DNA of 64,000 nucleotides from Hawksworthiomyces lignivorus (taxonomy: Eukaryota > Ascomycota > Sordariomycetes > Ophiostomatales > Ophiostomataceae). This document shows, one piece after another, positions 52,285 to 64,000 of this stretch. Positions within the stretch are counted from its first letter, which is position 1, and every line of letters begins with the position of its first letter. The notes under the pieces were generated by a model. That model was not told the origin of the DNA. It saw only the letters and a list, made by a program, of their open reading frames with translations, and made no database searches. The position numbers were made by a program, and so were the translations under genes. Where the stretch lies: NCBI GenBank assembly GCA_002917075.1, contig NTMA01000003.1, positions 806,001-870,000 on the forward strand, read 5' to 3'.

Positions 52285-55200
52285 TGTTGCAGAAATGAGA
52301 TGGAAAAGTGTATTTCTTATTTTATCGCCGTGAGATTAGTATTTTTTTTATTGCTGTTGTGTTCGTTGATACTTGATCGTTCAGATCGTCAAGATCGTAG
52401 ATTGATTTGGAAGTCAAGTGTGAGAAAACAGCGAAAAAAAAAAAAAAAGGTAGAATGGGCAAGGCACAGTTAAAAGTAAAAGGAAATCAAAGGCTAGCTT
52501 TGAATGTCGAGGAAGATCAACTTCAATAGAAGGCGTGTATGTTTGTTTGTGAAGAAAGGAGAGGAATAAACGATACGACCAGCGCGGTGAAGAAGTCGAC
52601 AGCCCTGCTGGAAGAAAAGAAAGGAAAAAAGGTGAAGGGAAGGTGAAGAGACAATCAGTCCACCATCTGCAAAAGTTAAATTCTTTCTTTATTATTTTTT
52701 GTTTTCTTTTCGTTGTGCGCGTGGCCCTTTTTTGTGCGTCCTTCGTTCTTTCCTGTTTGTGTCCTGTTCAGCTCACAAAGACATTGTTTACCGCGAACAA
52801 AAAGAGAAGGACCGATAGAGAAAGTGAGTCACGCAAGAGGTGAGTGGACTGTAAAAGAAAGAGGAAGGAGCACAGAAATGACGAAAAAGAAGAAAGAGCA
52901 AGAGGATGTCCAAAAGCAGCTCGTAGGAGCAGTGAATGAGAGAACAGCTTCGGTAGTGAGAGGGTAGGTGGCAAGTGAAGGCGTCACGATGGCGAAGCTG
53001 TTGCAGCAACAGAAGAGCGCATGGATCGAAGGCCGTGCCAAGACAACAGAATGCAGATCAGAGGAAAGAAAAGAGAGAGAAGAAGGAATGGAATGAGTAA
53101 GAAGAAACGGGAGGGGGAGGAGCCACGTTCTTTTAAGCCTCTCTTGTTTCTTCTCAGTCTCGCCACATCACTCGATGAAGAGACGAGATGGCCTCCAAAC
53201 GGTCGCATAGCAGGGCCGCGGCCAGTCCTAAATATGAGCGTGCAAGCCGCATATCGTCCAACCTGCAGACGGGAGCGGGCAGCAGCAGAAAGCTTGGCTC
53301 TGCGGTCTCGACGACCACTACTCAGACACACCTCTCTTATGAGAGCATGTGCTCTACTCCTTGCGCATGTTCGCTTGCTCCTAGTCTCCAATATTGCCGG
53401 CCATGCTTGTCCACCCGTCTGTCCTTCGACTTCTAGGCTTCTAGGAATCGCTCCTCTGGAAAAAGCAAGAAGGGGGTGCGGAAGGGTGTGTGAACCTGCG
53501 TTCTTGCTGTCGCGTGTGGCAGACAGGGGATCGGCTGGCTCTCAGAAGAGGCAGAGAGAGCGGACACAGCAAGCAGATGGAGACGATGAACAAAGCCTAC
53601 ATGGGACAGATAATGGACGTCCAGACAAGACAGTGAACGGGAGGACGGGACAGGAGAACGGAGGCGAGCATCCCAGATAGATGAAAAAGGCACTAAGCAA
53701 GGACCAAGTCACAGCACAGACACAGTCACAGCCAGTGGAAGGCAGAAGAGCCGGGAAGCAGAGTACCGACATGACAGGGACACTTTGGCGGCATGCGCAT
53801 GTACAATGAAGCAGCAGCTGGTACTCAACTGGGTCTTCAGCCTGAGGTGCTTCTGCTTCTCTTTGTCATCTCGCAGTCCCGGTACGCAGGCCACTGATCG
53901 GACAGCGGTTTCAGATCCGCGGCAGGGGGATGGGTGTGGAGAGACAAAGAAAAACTAGGAAAGAGAGATAACAAAGAAGAGCAAAAGAAAAGGCTGGAAG
54001 AGCACTGGAGTGACAAGGCGGCTAGCACCACCGGTTGTTTGGATGGGACATGGGAGGCGGACAGAAAGACACTAAAGCTTCGATTCATCGAACCCTGTGC
54101 ATCGTGGGAGGGTCCGTGTATCGCAAGCGGCGGCCCCACCCAAAACGATTGGACGAAGAGGGCACTTTTTCGCTGATTGCGTGGTCCTCTGCTGTTTCTC
54201 GCAAGGCCTCTGTTTGGGTCAAACGAGGCCATTTCTTGCTTTTATTTAGGCATTCAATTTGCAAGGGTTAAGGAAAGGCCACAAGAGAGGCGAAATCGGC
54301 ACAGAAAATGAAATGAGCAAAAAAAGAGCGACAGAAAAGAATGGCCGTCTCGCGATGTTCTCTCACCTTTGCGCCTGTGTCTCTTCCAGTCTGTGCGCAG
54401 CTTTTTAACCTAGTGGAAACTGTCTCCATGTCAAGTATGATCGCCATGCAAGGGGGTTGTAAGATACTATGCGCAAGGCCAAGCATGAAGAGTTTATCTT
54501 TAAAACAAGAGATGAGCAAAGTGCAAAATGTAAAGTGCAAAATTCAGGCAGAGAGGCAATCCGCTTCTCTTTCTCGTACCCTCTGTCCGCTTTCCTGGAA
54601 TTCAAGGGAAACCAAAGGGAGCGAAACGGCAGCGATAAGGGAAAAGCGAAAAGAAAACAGAACAGAGCGATCAGATCGCCTCACATCGCATCCCGTGCTA
54701 TAAGAGCGACAGAGTCAGGGCTTTGCCACCCGGTTATTTTGCTGGTGCGACAAGAGGTTAAAAATACAGCGGCGTAAGAAGCAGTGAAAAGTAGAGGAAA
54801 AATCCAAAGACGGGCCCTTGTCTGTGCAAGCTTGGATAATAGAAAGGCAGAAATTAAAAGCAAATGTTTCGAGTTCTCTTTAGCCATCTCTACTTTTTGT
54901 TTCGACAGTTTGACGCCCTGTTGGGAACGCGATCATTGTAAATTAGAAAAAAGTATCCTGATATTAGCGATCTGGCCATTTGGCAGTGGCGGCGGCTATG
55001 AAGAGCTCTCGGCCAAAGAAGCCAAATTGTTTCAAGGTTTGGTACAAGGCTATTGGCCCCCAGTCTGTTTCACGTCCATCCAGAGGCGCGAACAGCGACT
55101 GGCTGAGAGGGCGAGAAACGTCGAACAACAACAGCCTAAAAAGAAGCAGGTTTTCTCTTCTCTCTGTATGTTTCGAGTTCTTAATTTCAATTCCCATTTT

Positions 55201-55529
55201 CCTAAATAACTCCCCGAGAGGATGACCTATGAAACAGCACATTAAAAGTTCCTTCATGAAGAACTGCAAAAGAGTGTAAGAAATGAATGAGACAAAAAAA
55301 GAGAGAGAATCAAAAGTCAGCGAGATGCAGAAGCCGACTACCACGTTCTGGTACTGAGAGAGTATCAAAGCCGAGAGCAAAATCCAAACCATATACAAGC
55401 CTAAGTGAATGAGATTGACAAGAGAAAGAGACATGAAAAAAAACCCAAAGAACATTCCGTCGCATTATGACATTGTAGCCTTCCTCCTTGTTCTGGTTGC
55501 CGCTGTACATGAACCCCCCACCCCGTGTC
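52285..55529. other. 3.2-kb gene-free region between LPMO-like gene and abaA
   Basis: Upstream region of the LPMO-like gene and 3' flank of abaA. There are many purine-rich (GA/AAG) stretches on the plus strand and a 15-nt A run at about 52433-52448. The longer frames (53021-53680 +, 54964-55455 -) have low-complexity or random-looking products. An unrecognised ncRNA or long abaA 3' UTR is possible. Confidence 0.4.
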
Positions 55530-58500
55530 CTACCGCCAGTTGCTGAACCCGTTGTGGTTCAGCTTTGGCATCGACGTCACCGGGAAGCCGCCGCCGTTTG
55601 TGCCGTCCAGGCTGTCTGACCGCCTCCGCTTCTGGCCGTGGCCGGACGACAGCTGCGGCTGCGCGGCTGCAACAGTGCTGGCTTCTGCGGGGCCTGCGGT
55701 GACGGTGGGCCAACCGTCCAGCGCCGACGTCATATCGCTGGCGTCCCAGTCAGGCAGCTCGCCGGCGGGGTTGGCTGTGCCGGCTGCGCCGGTAGGCGAG
55801 CCGCCGCCCGCTGCGGCGGCTGCTGCGGCGGCGGCGGCCAGGAAGGGGTCGATGACCGCCTGGTGGTGCTGTGCATGGTGGTGCGAGTGGTGGCGGGCCT
55901 CGGCGTCGGGCGACGACGAGGGCGCCGACAAGAAGCTCAGCTGGCTAGGGAAGCCCTGCGCGTGGTGCGCGTAAGGGTTGCTGCCGCCGCCGCCGCCGCC
56001 GCCGCCGGCAGCCGACGCAGATCCCTGCGCCTGCTGCTGCGACTGGTGCTGGTGGTGGTGGTGCGCCTGCGCTTGCGGCGGCTGTTGGTCGTCAAAGGCG
56101 GTGGCGCCGTAGGGCGACGGCAGCCCCGCGGTGGGGGGCGGCGTGGTCAGGCCCGCGCCGTACGTCGTGTCCAGCAGGCTGATGGGCGACGGCACGCCAA
56201 AGGTCTGGTGCGCCGGCGGCGACAGCGAGTGGTGCTGGCGGTAGCCGCCGCCGCCAGCGCCAGTGCCGGCGCCGGTGCCATATGCCGCGGCCACGGCCAT
56301 GGCCGGGTCCCACGTCGCGCTGAGGTGCTCGCTCATCGCCGCGTTCAGGTGCTGCTGGTAGCCCGGGTGCGGCGACATGATGTTGTCGCGGTTGGGGGTG
56401 TAGGCGGAGGCGGACGAGGCCATGGACTGGTACGGCTGGTGCTGCTGGGCGGCGGCGTGCATCTGCGACTGCTGCTGCTGCTGTTGGCGGTGCTGTTGCT
56501 GTTGGTGGTGCTGTTGCTGTTGTTGGTGCTGATGCTGCTGCTGCTGCTGGTGGTGCGTCTTGGTCCCCGGCGTCACCAGCGCCTGCTGCTGGTGGTACTG
56601 CGACGTCGGGTCGATCGTCGTCAGGAACCGCCAGCCCGTACCCGCCGGCGTCTTGACCACCTCCATCTTCTTCTCGTTGACGCTGTAGATCGTCTCAAAC
56701 GTCCACAGGATCACCGCCCGCCGCGTCCACGTCGCGCCGCCAGCGCCGCCGCTGACCGACGGCGGCGAGGAGCCGTCGAGCGTGTTCGCCGACGACGATG
56801 ACGACGACGACGGGCCGCACGACCACAGCTCCTGCAGCATGGCAATGTTGCGCACGAGGTCCATCTGCGTCGGCGAGCCCGAGGACGCGCCGTGCAGGCC
56901 GGCGCCGACGCCGCTGGCCCCGGACGACGCCGACGCGAAGCTGTCGTCGCCCGTGTCCTCGTCGCCCTCGTCACCGTAGGCACCGCGGTGCACCGACGAC
57001 ACCGCCGTCGCGCTCGTGGCCGCAGTCGCCGTCGAGCCGTACGACGACCGCGACTTGCTGCTGGCCCCGCTGCTGCTGCTGCTGCCGCCGCCGCCGCTGC
57101 TCGCACTGCTCTTCTTGGAGCTCGCCCGCTGGTGGTGCTGGTGGTGGCCCGCCGCCCCGTACAGGTCCGCGCCGTCGCCCACCTCCGCGTCCAGCGGATG
57201 CTTGCGGTAGCCCGTCAGCATGCTCAGCATGGTCGCCCACTCCGGCGCTGGGAACGGCACCGCCAGCTGCTGTCGCCGCATGCGCGCGCTGTGGAAGCAG
57301 TCGCACGGGTGGTGTCCGCCGGCGCTGCTGCCGCCGCCATTCCCACCGCCCAGCGCCGCGTGGCAGCCGGGCCGGTGCAGGTACTGGTTGCCAATCTCGC
57401 GCGTGATGACGGACACGGGCAGCTGGTCGCCCGCGCTCTCGTCTCCGGCACCACTGCCGCTCCCGCCGCCCGGCATCAGCTCCCACGGGCGGGCCAGCCG
57501 CGTCACCGACTTCCACCGGTGATTCTGCAGCGACGGCTGCTCAATCGTCACCTCCACTAGGCTGTTGAGCTCCGAGCCCTCGGGGAACCGGTCCGGCTCC
57601 TGCACGTCCAGCGTCACGTGGAAGTGCAGAATGTCGCGCAGGTCGTCGCGCACAATCTGGTCCAGCGTGTCCATCAGCGGGCCCGCGAACCGCTCCTCCC
57701 AATCCTGCGAGATCTCCCGCACCGAGCTGGCCTCCTTCTGGCTCAACGACCGTGTGTACTCCTGCAGCAGCGTGCCCCGGATGATCTTGCCCCGCTCCGG
57801 CCACTCCTCCCGCTTGTGGTTCAGGTGCAGGTGCGGGTACAGCCGCCCGTCCAGCGGCAGCCCGTCGCTCTTGAACGCCTCGCCCCGCCGGTGGCCCTCG
57901 CTCTCAAACCGCACCGCCGCCGACGACACCAGGATCCAGCACAGGCTGGGACGGATCGCCACCAGCGCGTCCGACGCCAACAGCTGTCCAAAGTACTCGT
58001 AGTTGGGGCGCTCGTCCGGCAGCCGCCCCTCAAACAGCGCGCGCAGCACTGGGTTGTCCTTGAAGGACTCCTTCTCCACCACGTCCTTGCGGGTGTCTTC
58101 CTTCTTCTCTTTGCTTGGGAAGAAGAAGTGATCTGCCTCTCGTTAGCAATGATTTCTACAAACGTAATTTTTTTTTTAATTGTAAATACACTTACAGCAT
58201 CTGTGGTGGATGAAAAAGTTCTTCAGCACCTGGATATGGCTGGACACCTGCTTGCGGCCGCGGGCCATTTTCCGGTCCGGCTTGGTACCGGGCGGCAGAG
58301 ACAAGCAGTACGCAACCCACAAGTACTCGCTGATGAGCATATTGCGGCCGTGCAGCTGGCCGCGCATGGCATACTTTTTACGACCCATCTGAGGAATTAA
58401 GAGGAGGGCTAGGAAGCACGTAGTTAGCATTGATCCGCAAGTCTCAAAACGTAAAACGATCGGAAAGCTTACCGTCAAGAAAAGCATCCTCAAGCACATC

Positions 58501-59190
58501 CGGCCAGATCTGCTCGGTCTTGTCGTCCTTCTCGGCCTGCTTTTTGCGGTAGGCCTGGAACTGCGGCGACAGGTAGATGGGGTTGACGTTGGCGTTGGCC
58601 TGGGCCGCGAGGGCGGCGCTGGCGGCGCTGCCCATGCCATGGCCAAAGCTGTTGCCGAGGAGGCCGCTGCCAACGAGAGAATTAGCCAGGGCGAGGCTGC
58701 CATGGTGCCGGGTCGACTGGCGTCTTGCTGCCAGCGCCTGCTGTTGCTGCTGCTGCTGCTGTTGTTGTTGGGAATATTGCTGTGATGGAAGAGGCTTTAC
58801 GAGACCGCCTGTTGAGTAGAAGTGCTGCTGCTGTTGCGGCAGCTGCTGGTAACCCCGTTGGCTGTGTTGATGTTGGTGGTGGCTATCGATAGACTGTGTA
58901 GGCACGATGGGTGCCGTCGGAATAGAGGTTGCTGGTGTTGTCGAGACGGACGTGCAAGAGATCAGAGGCAGAGATGTAGACGTAGCTGCTGAAACGGCGA
59001 CTGGTGAGCAGTATCCGGAAGAGGAGTTGCTATGGCTGCTGTTGGCGTTGCTGCTGGTATGAGACTGGACGTTGCCGTTTGATTCCTGGAGGGGAAGCCG
59101 GCGATGGCGAGTCCCTGCGGCGGTGCCGTCGTTGTAATCGGCATGCTGCGACGGCAGCACGGGGCAAGACATGTCCATGGTTCGGAGCAT
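55530..59190 (-). CDS. abaA: AbaA, TEA-domain conidiation regulator
   Basis: Transcription factor controlling phialide differentiation in conidiation, downstream of BrlA. It has 1177 residues in three exons: 59190-58473, 58408-58196 and 58132-55530. Introns are 64 and 63 bp, and the joins restore DVLEDAFLDALLLIPQMGRK and FFIHHRCYHFFFPSKEKK. The TEA/ATTS domain (about residues 227-315) reads IWPDVLEDAFLD, MGRKKYAMRGQLHGRNML, ISEYLWVAYCLSLPPGTKPD and GRKQVSSHIQVLKNFF. The region after it (PNYEYFGQLLASDALVAIRPSLC) is also AbaA-typical. Long Gln, Gln/His, Gly/Ser and Ala runs lie on both sides of the domain, making it longer than the roughly 800-residue Aspergillus protein (from memory). Nuclear. 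Confidence 0.94.
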
Positions 59191-62100
59191 TACACGACGA
59201 CGTCGAACGAGATGCCGACGATGCCTTGCCTACTGTTGCTTGCTGTGGTTCCAGAGGAATCTTGGATAGAGATGCAAACGTAGCTCTCGAGAGAATTCCA
59301 GAAGAGTAATGTAGATACTTCTGCAGAGCAACCAGAGTAGATTGTGCTCTAGTAGGAGGCCCCTGTCGGAATGAGGAAACTGGTGAGGGCTCTAGGAACT
59401 TGCTGGCATACTAGACAAGTAGAAGAAGTAGTATTTAATTGAGATCACAAATGGTGATAGAATGAATGTGGACTTGTGCCGTCTGAAATGAGAGAAAGAC
59501 TAGCTGCGTGAGAAAATATGCAAGCGAGAGCAAAGTCTACTGAAAAGAGCGACTGTTGAGAAGACTCAAAGAATGAGCGACTGAGGCCAAAGACGTCCTC
59601 TGAAAGAATGACAAATGGGAATGGGTCGGAGGAGAAGATCGAGAGAAGAAAAAAAAAAGAGAAAGAGAGTCTTGGGCTGACGGAATGTTAACGAGGATGA
59701 AGACAGGCGGGCTTCGTCATGCCTTATAAGAAATTAGATACTAGGCCCACGGAGATGCCAACGCGCAGAGACGGTGCCTCACGACAAGAATGCCGGCCCT
59801 CATTCCTCGCGGTCTCCGTTCCAGTCAAGGAGATTTGATCAAGGTTTGGTAGGGAGAGGCAGAGGGGTGTGCCGGTAAGAAAGATAACAGGAAGCTCAGG
59901 TGAAGGAGCTGTGAAGAAAGGCCTGTAAAGGGACGAGAAGCCAGCATCCGCTGCTCCTCTGGAGCAGCTCTCTCCACGGAACTCCATATCGAGATCAAGA
60001 AGCGTTGGGGATAGAAAGAGAAGTATAGTTTCCATATCTGAACGCTGAAAGAATACGCCAGACTCTATCTCCACATAGCCCTATACAAATCACTAATGAA
60101 GTGATCCTCTCATACCGAGTCTCCTTGTTGAAGGGGAGCTAGAACAACTTCCAGCTTCAAGCTGTAACGCCTTCCTCTGCTTCTTTTTTTCTAAGAGAGA
60201 CAGCTACCCTCCTGGATTCCGAGGGGCAAGCGGAGCAGGAGAGGGGAAGGGGGGTGAGAGCAGTAGGAATGGGTGGAATAAAGGGAGGGAGACATAGGGG
60301 AAGATCTAGCAACTTTGGCTCTTCAAGGGCTGCAGCTAGAGTTCTTGAGCAGTTCTTTTTTCTTTTTGTTGTGCTAGACCAGTAAGCCAGAAGGCAGAGA
60401 GGCGGCAGACGTTATGAAGATCAGCCATTTCAGGAAACTCTCTCCAAAGATAGTAATTCATATTGAGATACTTGAGGGGTGCTTTTGATGTGCAAAGACT
60501 GCCCACCGCTTAGATGTCGTGAGTAGATGTGTCATGACGAAAGCACTTGATTCTCGTTTTGTATCAAACGCTTCATGTATAAGCCGCGTTGAGAAAGCCA
60601 TTCCTTTCATCTGCAAGCTGATGGTCTTTTCCCTGTCTGGCTCACATATGAACTTTCATCGAGACACAGCCATTCTTGAGAAGCCCAGAAAGGTGGAAAA
60701 AGTTTCTACATTTGCAGTATCCAGCGAGGTAAAGCAAGAGAAACTGGCACGCAAGGAGATTGAGGGGTCTGGCGTAAATAGCGATCATTCTTCATCCCAT
60801 CATCAGTCGTTTGAGCTCTTTCAACGTGTAAGCTCGACTGAGAGGCCATGCTCAGTAATGCGAGGAGATAGTCTAGCTCCACACCGAGCTCAACTCTTTT
60901 TTTCTGTGGAGAAAATAAGGGACGAGCAGTTGAGTCGCCATTTAGCTTTGCCCAGCTTCACTAGCATCCTCGTATCCTCGGCCATTCTTTTTCCTCCCTG
61001 GGGTCGTCCGCCCTGCTATCGCCGCCAGGGACAACTCCACGCGCCGCGCCACGGCGGCCAGCTCAGCCTTTACACGGGGTCGGCGGGCTCAGCGTCGCCT
61101 TGCTGCGTCTGGCTGCCCGCAGGTTCTTGCTTTATTCTGTAGTGGCGTCAGTCACCACCAGTGATAGGCCTGGTTTTGCCTCCCTTCCGGGCTGATGAGG
61201 ACACCACACCTGTAAAAGGTAATGCAACCGTGCCGTTGCTTCTGGGTGCCTGGTACCTCATGGAGCTCATGGCACCGGCATGGAGGCGACACATTGGGGT
61301 CCTGCTCGGAATGCTTTTGTCACGTATTCAGACAACAACATAACAATAAACAAACAGCGATTGTATTCGGAATGCACGCTGAGGGCCGTGGGATGATAAA
61401 AGCTGCTGGTGTCAGCTACGGTCATTTGGATATAAAACGTTCCATTGCAACCTCTTCCTGTCCTACTTCCCTTTTCTTACCTGCTTTCTCTGCTTGGCGT
61501 AGCAGAGAGAAAGGGATGAAATAATACGTGATAGTGAGGGATAGCCGTAGATTAGATGTGGGGAACCGGTGCTCTGCTTCATTGGATCAGTTGTCTATCA
61601 AGGGAGAAACAAAACCTGCAAGCACTTCCGCACCACCAGGCCCTATTTTCTTCAATTCCTTTCTACAATTTTTACGTGAAGATAGGATGGATCCTGAGGC
61701 ATCTATGTTCTAGAGCACAATTGCAGCAGAAGGGCGAAAGAAAAAGAAAGTTTGCAGATGCAAGCTCTCTAAAGATGGTTAGTTCAGGGTTGAAAGAGCA
61801 GCGCTCTTTGCTTCTTTTCCACTTCATGGAGAGGAGCCTCTCATCCCTTGTCAACGCGGTCCCGCGCAGCCATTTACGTGTTCTATGCAGGTCAAACTCT
61901 TTAAGTGGTGTCTCTTTTTAAGTGGTTTCTGGTTTTACTTCTCTAATGGTTTCTTCCAGACCGTGCGTTAGCTGGAAAGCATGATGTCGTCTGCGCGTCA
62001 CTCCCCTTCCCATCCCTAGCACAACGACTCCCTCTGCGGTAGTTCTTTTTTCTTTTTATAGCGATAGGCGAATCCTTCCGCTGGCTCTTTATTTCTCGGA

Positions 62101-62548
62101 GGGGGCCAGCGGGACCCTTTCGTCCCAAATGGTCTCCTGTCCCTTGGTTCAGGCCATCCTGCTTCTACGCAACATTCGTATAATCTCGATGCTCTTCACT
62201 TCTCATCTCATCTCAGCCAAGGGAGAGGCCATAGAGGACTTTAAAAAAAAAACTGTTGTGGGGGTAGATATATTTAATAAGACACAAAACGCCCTCGCAA
62301 ATGGAGCCCTTCCCACGAAAAGCGCGTGTTTTGATGTAAAAAGAGCAGAACGCCGCCGCCCTTCATTTGTCCAAGACCTAAGATGCCCGCTCCCTAAAAA
62401 AAAATACATTCTCATCAAACTCCATTCCTGTTGATGTGCTCCTTTTTGTAGTATGCCTGGTATAGATCGTCTCCACTATAGACAGATGAGCACACCTATC
62501 TCTTCTCTCTCACACTCGTGCTCGCACTCGCCCTCCTCTTTCTCCGGC
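59191..62548. other. Long upstream region of abaA, no gene seen
   Basis: 3.4 kb between the abaA start and the 3' end of MRD1. The first 1.1 kb carries BrlA-type sites (see 59861-60286). The remaining frames (60519-61142 +, 61161-61524 +, 61943-62128 -) have no motifs. Long promoters are usual for developmental regulators. Confidence 0.45.
59861..60286 (+). promoter_or_regulatory. Cluster of BrlA response element matches upstream of abaA
   Basis: Five plus-strand matches to (C/A)(G/A)AGGG(G/A), the published BrlA element: 59861-59867 AGAGGGG, 59927-59933 AAAGGGA, 60220-60226 CGAGGGG, 60240-60246 AGAGGGG and 60280-60286 AAAGGGA. They lie about 0.67-1.1 kb upstream of the abaA start. About 0.2 would be expected by chance per strand in a random sequence of this length, but the tract is G-rich, which weakens the case. 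Confidence 0.5.
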
Positions 62549-64000
62549 TCACGCCGCCTCCTCGGCGTCCTCGCCAATGTGCACGCGGGTGCGCTGGACG
62601 CGGCCGTGGGTGAGCTGGCGGGCGGCGACGGCGTCGGCCTGGGCGCCCGTCTTGCGCTGCATGCGCTGGAGCTCGGCCTCGGGGTCGAGGGCGTCGGCGG
62701 CGGCGAACTCGAAGACGAGGCGGCGGCCCAGCAGGTGGGTGTTGCGCAGGGCGGCCATGGCGCTGGCGGCCTCGCGCGGCGACACGAACTCTGCAAAGGC
62801 GTAGCCGCGCGTGGAGCCGGCGAGGCCGCCGCCGCTGCTTATGCCGGCGCCGACCTTTTTGGGCATGCGCACGGCCTTGAGCTGGCCGTAGGCGCCCAGC
62901 AGGGTGCGCAGGTCGCGGCGCGTCGCCTCAAAGGGCACGTTCTTGACGATGAGCTTGCTGCCGCGGTTGGCGGCCAGCTTGGCCGCGCGGTCAGCGGCGC
63001 GCGTCGTCGCCGCAGCGTCGCCGCCGCCGTCGCCGCCGGGCGCGTCGCGGTGGGCCGCCCGCACCGTCAGCGTGTGGCCGTGCAGCACGTGGCCGTCGCG
63101 GGCGGCGACGGCGGCGGCGGCCTGGGCGCGCGTGCGGAACTCGGCAAAGCCGTAGCCCATGCTCAGCTGCTGGCCCGGCCGCTTGGGGTCCGGCCGCATC
63201 TTGACGCGCGCGGCCACGAAGCCGTCCAGCGCGCGGAACGCCGCCGCCAGGTCGGCCGTCGTCGTCGTGAAGTTGAGGTTGCGCACAAACACGGAGCTCG
63301 TCGCGCCCGCATCGTCTCCAGCGGCGTCGGCGGCCGCCGCCGCCTCGTCGCCGCCCTGCGCGCCGCCCTCCTCACGCAGCAGCAGGTCGCTGGCGAGCAG
63401 CGTCTTCTTCTTGTCGCCCGCAGCATCCGCTGCCGCGGCTGCGTCGTCGACGCCGATACTGCTGCTGTTGGCCAGCAGGTTCTCTGGGCACTTCTCCAGC
63501 AGCAGCACCGCGTCGTTGATGCGGCGGTATGCCAGCTTGGCGTACGCGGCGCGGCCGTGCGCGGCGTGCGCAAACTGCACAATCGCCGTGGTGCCGCTCG
63601 GCGGCATCAGCACGCGCACCACGGGGCCGTGCTCTTCAAACAGGCGCCGCAGCTCCTGCGACGGCGTGCCGTAGGCAAAGTGCTTGACCAAAATGCACGT
63701 GTCGCCGCGCTTCCCGCTCTTCTGAAAGGCCTCCAGGTCGACGCCGTTCTGCACAAAGTAGTCCTTGGTCTCCTCGATGACCGACGTCTGGCGGATGGCC
63801 TGGCGTACGGCCTCGTCCGACGACGTGGGGTCCAGCACGGCGGACTTACTCACGCCCAGCCGCTCAGCCACTGCCGCGTTGACGGCATCCTGGCTCATGA
63901 ACAGCGCGTTCCACGAGAAGGTGCTCGTGGCCGCCTCGGCCTTCTTCCGCAGCAGCCGCTGCTGCTTCAGCGGCAGCTTGGCCAGCGCGAACTCGTCCAG
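62549..64000 (-). CDS. MRD1: MRD1/RBM19-type RNA-binding protein, 3' part
   Basis: Multiple-RRM protein needed for 18S pre-rRNA processing in the nucleolus. The C-terminal 483 residues are in the window and the frame continues past base 64000 on the minus strand (LDEFALAKLPLKQQRLLRKK, then FSWNALFMSQDAVNA, a strongly conserved MRD1 motif). Three RRMs are visible: DTCILVKHFAYGTPSQELR (degenerate RNP), SSVFVRNLNFTTTTADLAAAF with YGFAEFRT, and SKLIVKNVPFEATRRDLRTL with GYAFAEFVSP. The C-terminal tail has LQRMQRKTGAQADAVAARQ, also MRD1-like. No intron was seen in this part. Very GC-rich third positions give many antisense shadow frames. Confidence 0.93.
   Translation of the reverse strand: MDEFALAKLPLKQQRLLRKKAEAATSTFSWNALFMSQDAVNAAVAERLGVSKSAVLDPTSSDEAVRQAIRQTSVIEETKDYFVQNGVDLEAFQKSGKRGDTCILVKHFAYGTPSQELRRLFEEHGPVVRVLMPPSGTTAIVQFAHAAHGRAAYAKLAYRRINDAVLLLEKCPENLLANSSSIGVDDAAAAADAAGDKKKTLLASDLLLREEGGAQGGDEAAAAADAAGDDAGATSSVFVRNLNFTTTTADLAAAFRALDGFVAARVKMRPDPKRPGQQLSMGYGFAEFRTRAQAAAAVAARDGHVLHGHTLTVRAAHRDAPGGDGGGDAAATTRAADRAAKLAANRGSKLIVKNVPFEATRRDLRTLLGAYGQLKAVRMPKKVGAGISSGGGLAGSTRGYAFAEFVSPREAASAMAALRNTHLLGRRLVFEFAAADALDPEAELQRMQRKTGAQADAVAARQLTHGRVQRTRVHIGEDAEEAA

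Noticed and set aside
53021..53680. 219-residue plus-strand frame
   Set aside because: Lys/Arg-rich product of purine-rich intergenic DNA; overlaps equally long frames on the other strand.
55638..57560. Several long plus-strand frames rich in Arg and Leu
   Set aside because: They are antisense to the abaA exon with polyQ and polyG/S runs; low-complexity shadow products.
60519..61142. 207-residue plus-strand frame upstream of abaA
   Set aside because: No recognisable domain; amino-acid make-up looks random and it lies in a long promoter region.

Overview
This window is nuclear DNA of a filamentous ascomycete (Pezizomycotina). The evidence is genes with several short introns (54-212 bp), HET-domain genes, fungal Zn2Cys6 and TEA (AbaA) regulators, and retrotransposon footprints. 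Sordariomycetes, perhaps Hypocreales, is my inference and rests only on how the proteins read. I joined the exons by hand from GT/AG sites, frame and family motifs; there is no transcript support.

Layout. (1) 1-3466: a divergent maltose/alpha-glucoside pair, an MFS permease (cut by the window edge) and a GH13 maltase, sharing an 876-bp promoter. (2) 3993-46841: an accessory block dominated by self/non-self recognition genes. It holds five HET-domain genes with different architectures (CxxC/WxC...C-type HET, HET-ankyrin, two-helix membrane HET, compact HET, and HET with a unique C-terminal domain). It also holds a STAND/NLR gene (alpha/beta-hydrolase, NACHT, ankyrin) whose ankyrin array is cut by a stop codon and decays downstream. 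Among these lie an ABCB-type exporter next to a Zn2Cys6 regulator, an N-glycosylated ectodomain membrane protein, an intron-split gene for a 52-residue secreted cysteine-containing peptide, a GH78 rhamnosidase, an SDR gene broken by two tandem in-frame TAG codons, and one orphan gene. Mobile DNA is confined to this block: two solo LTRs of one family (one with a perfect 5-bp target duplication), a 1.3-kb element with long inverted repeats into which one LTR inserted, shorter dispersed repeats, and a roughly 1.3-kb AT-rich tract. (3) 49162-64000: a core-like, GC-richer region with a cyclophilin H, a secreted LPMO-like protein, the conidiation regulator abaA, and the 3' part of the rRNA-processing factor MRD1.

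How the genes fit together: the middle block looks like a HET/NLR island, the gene set fungi use for heterokaryon incompatibility and possibly response to other organisms. It shows turnover by transposition, C-to-T nonsense changes and repeat decay. The flanks are metabolic and housekeeping genes. The abaA upstream region carries a cluster of matches to the BrlA response element, as expected for the BrlA to AbaA conidiation cascade.
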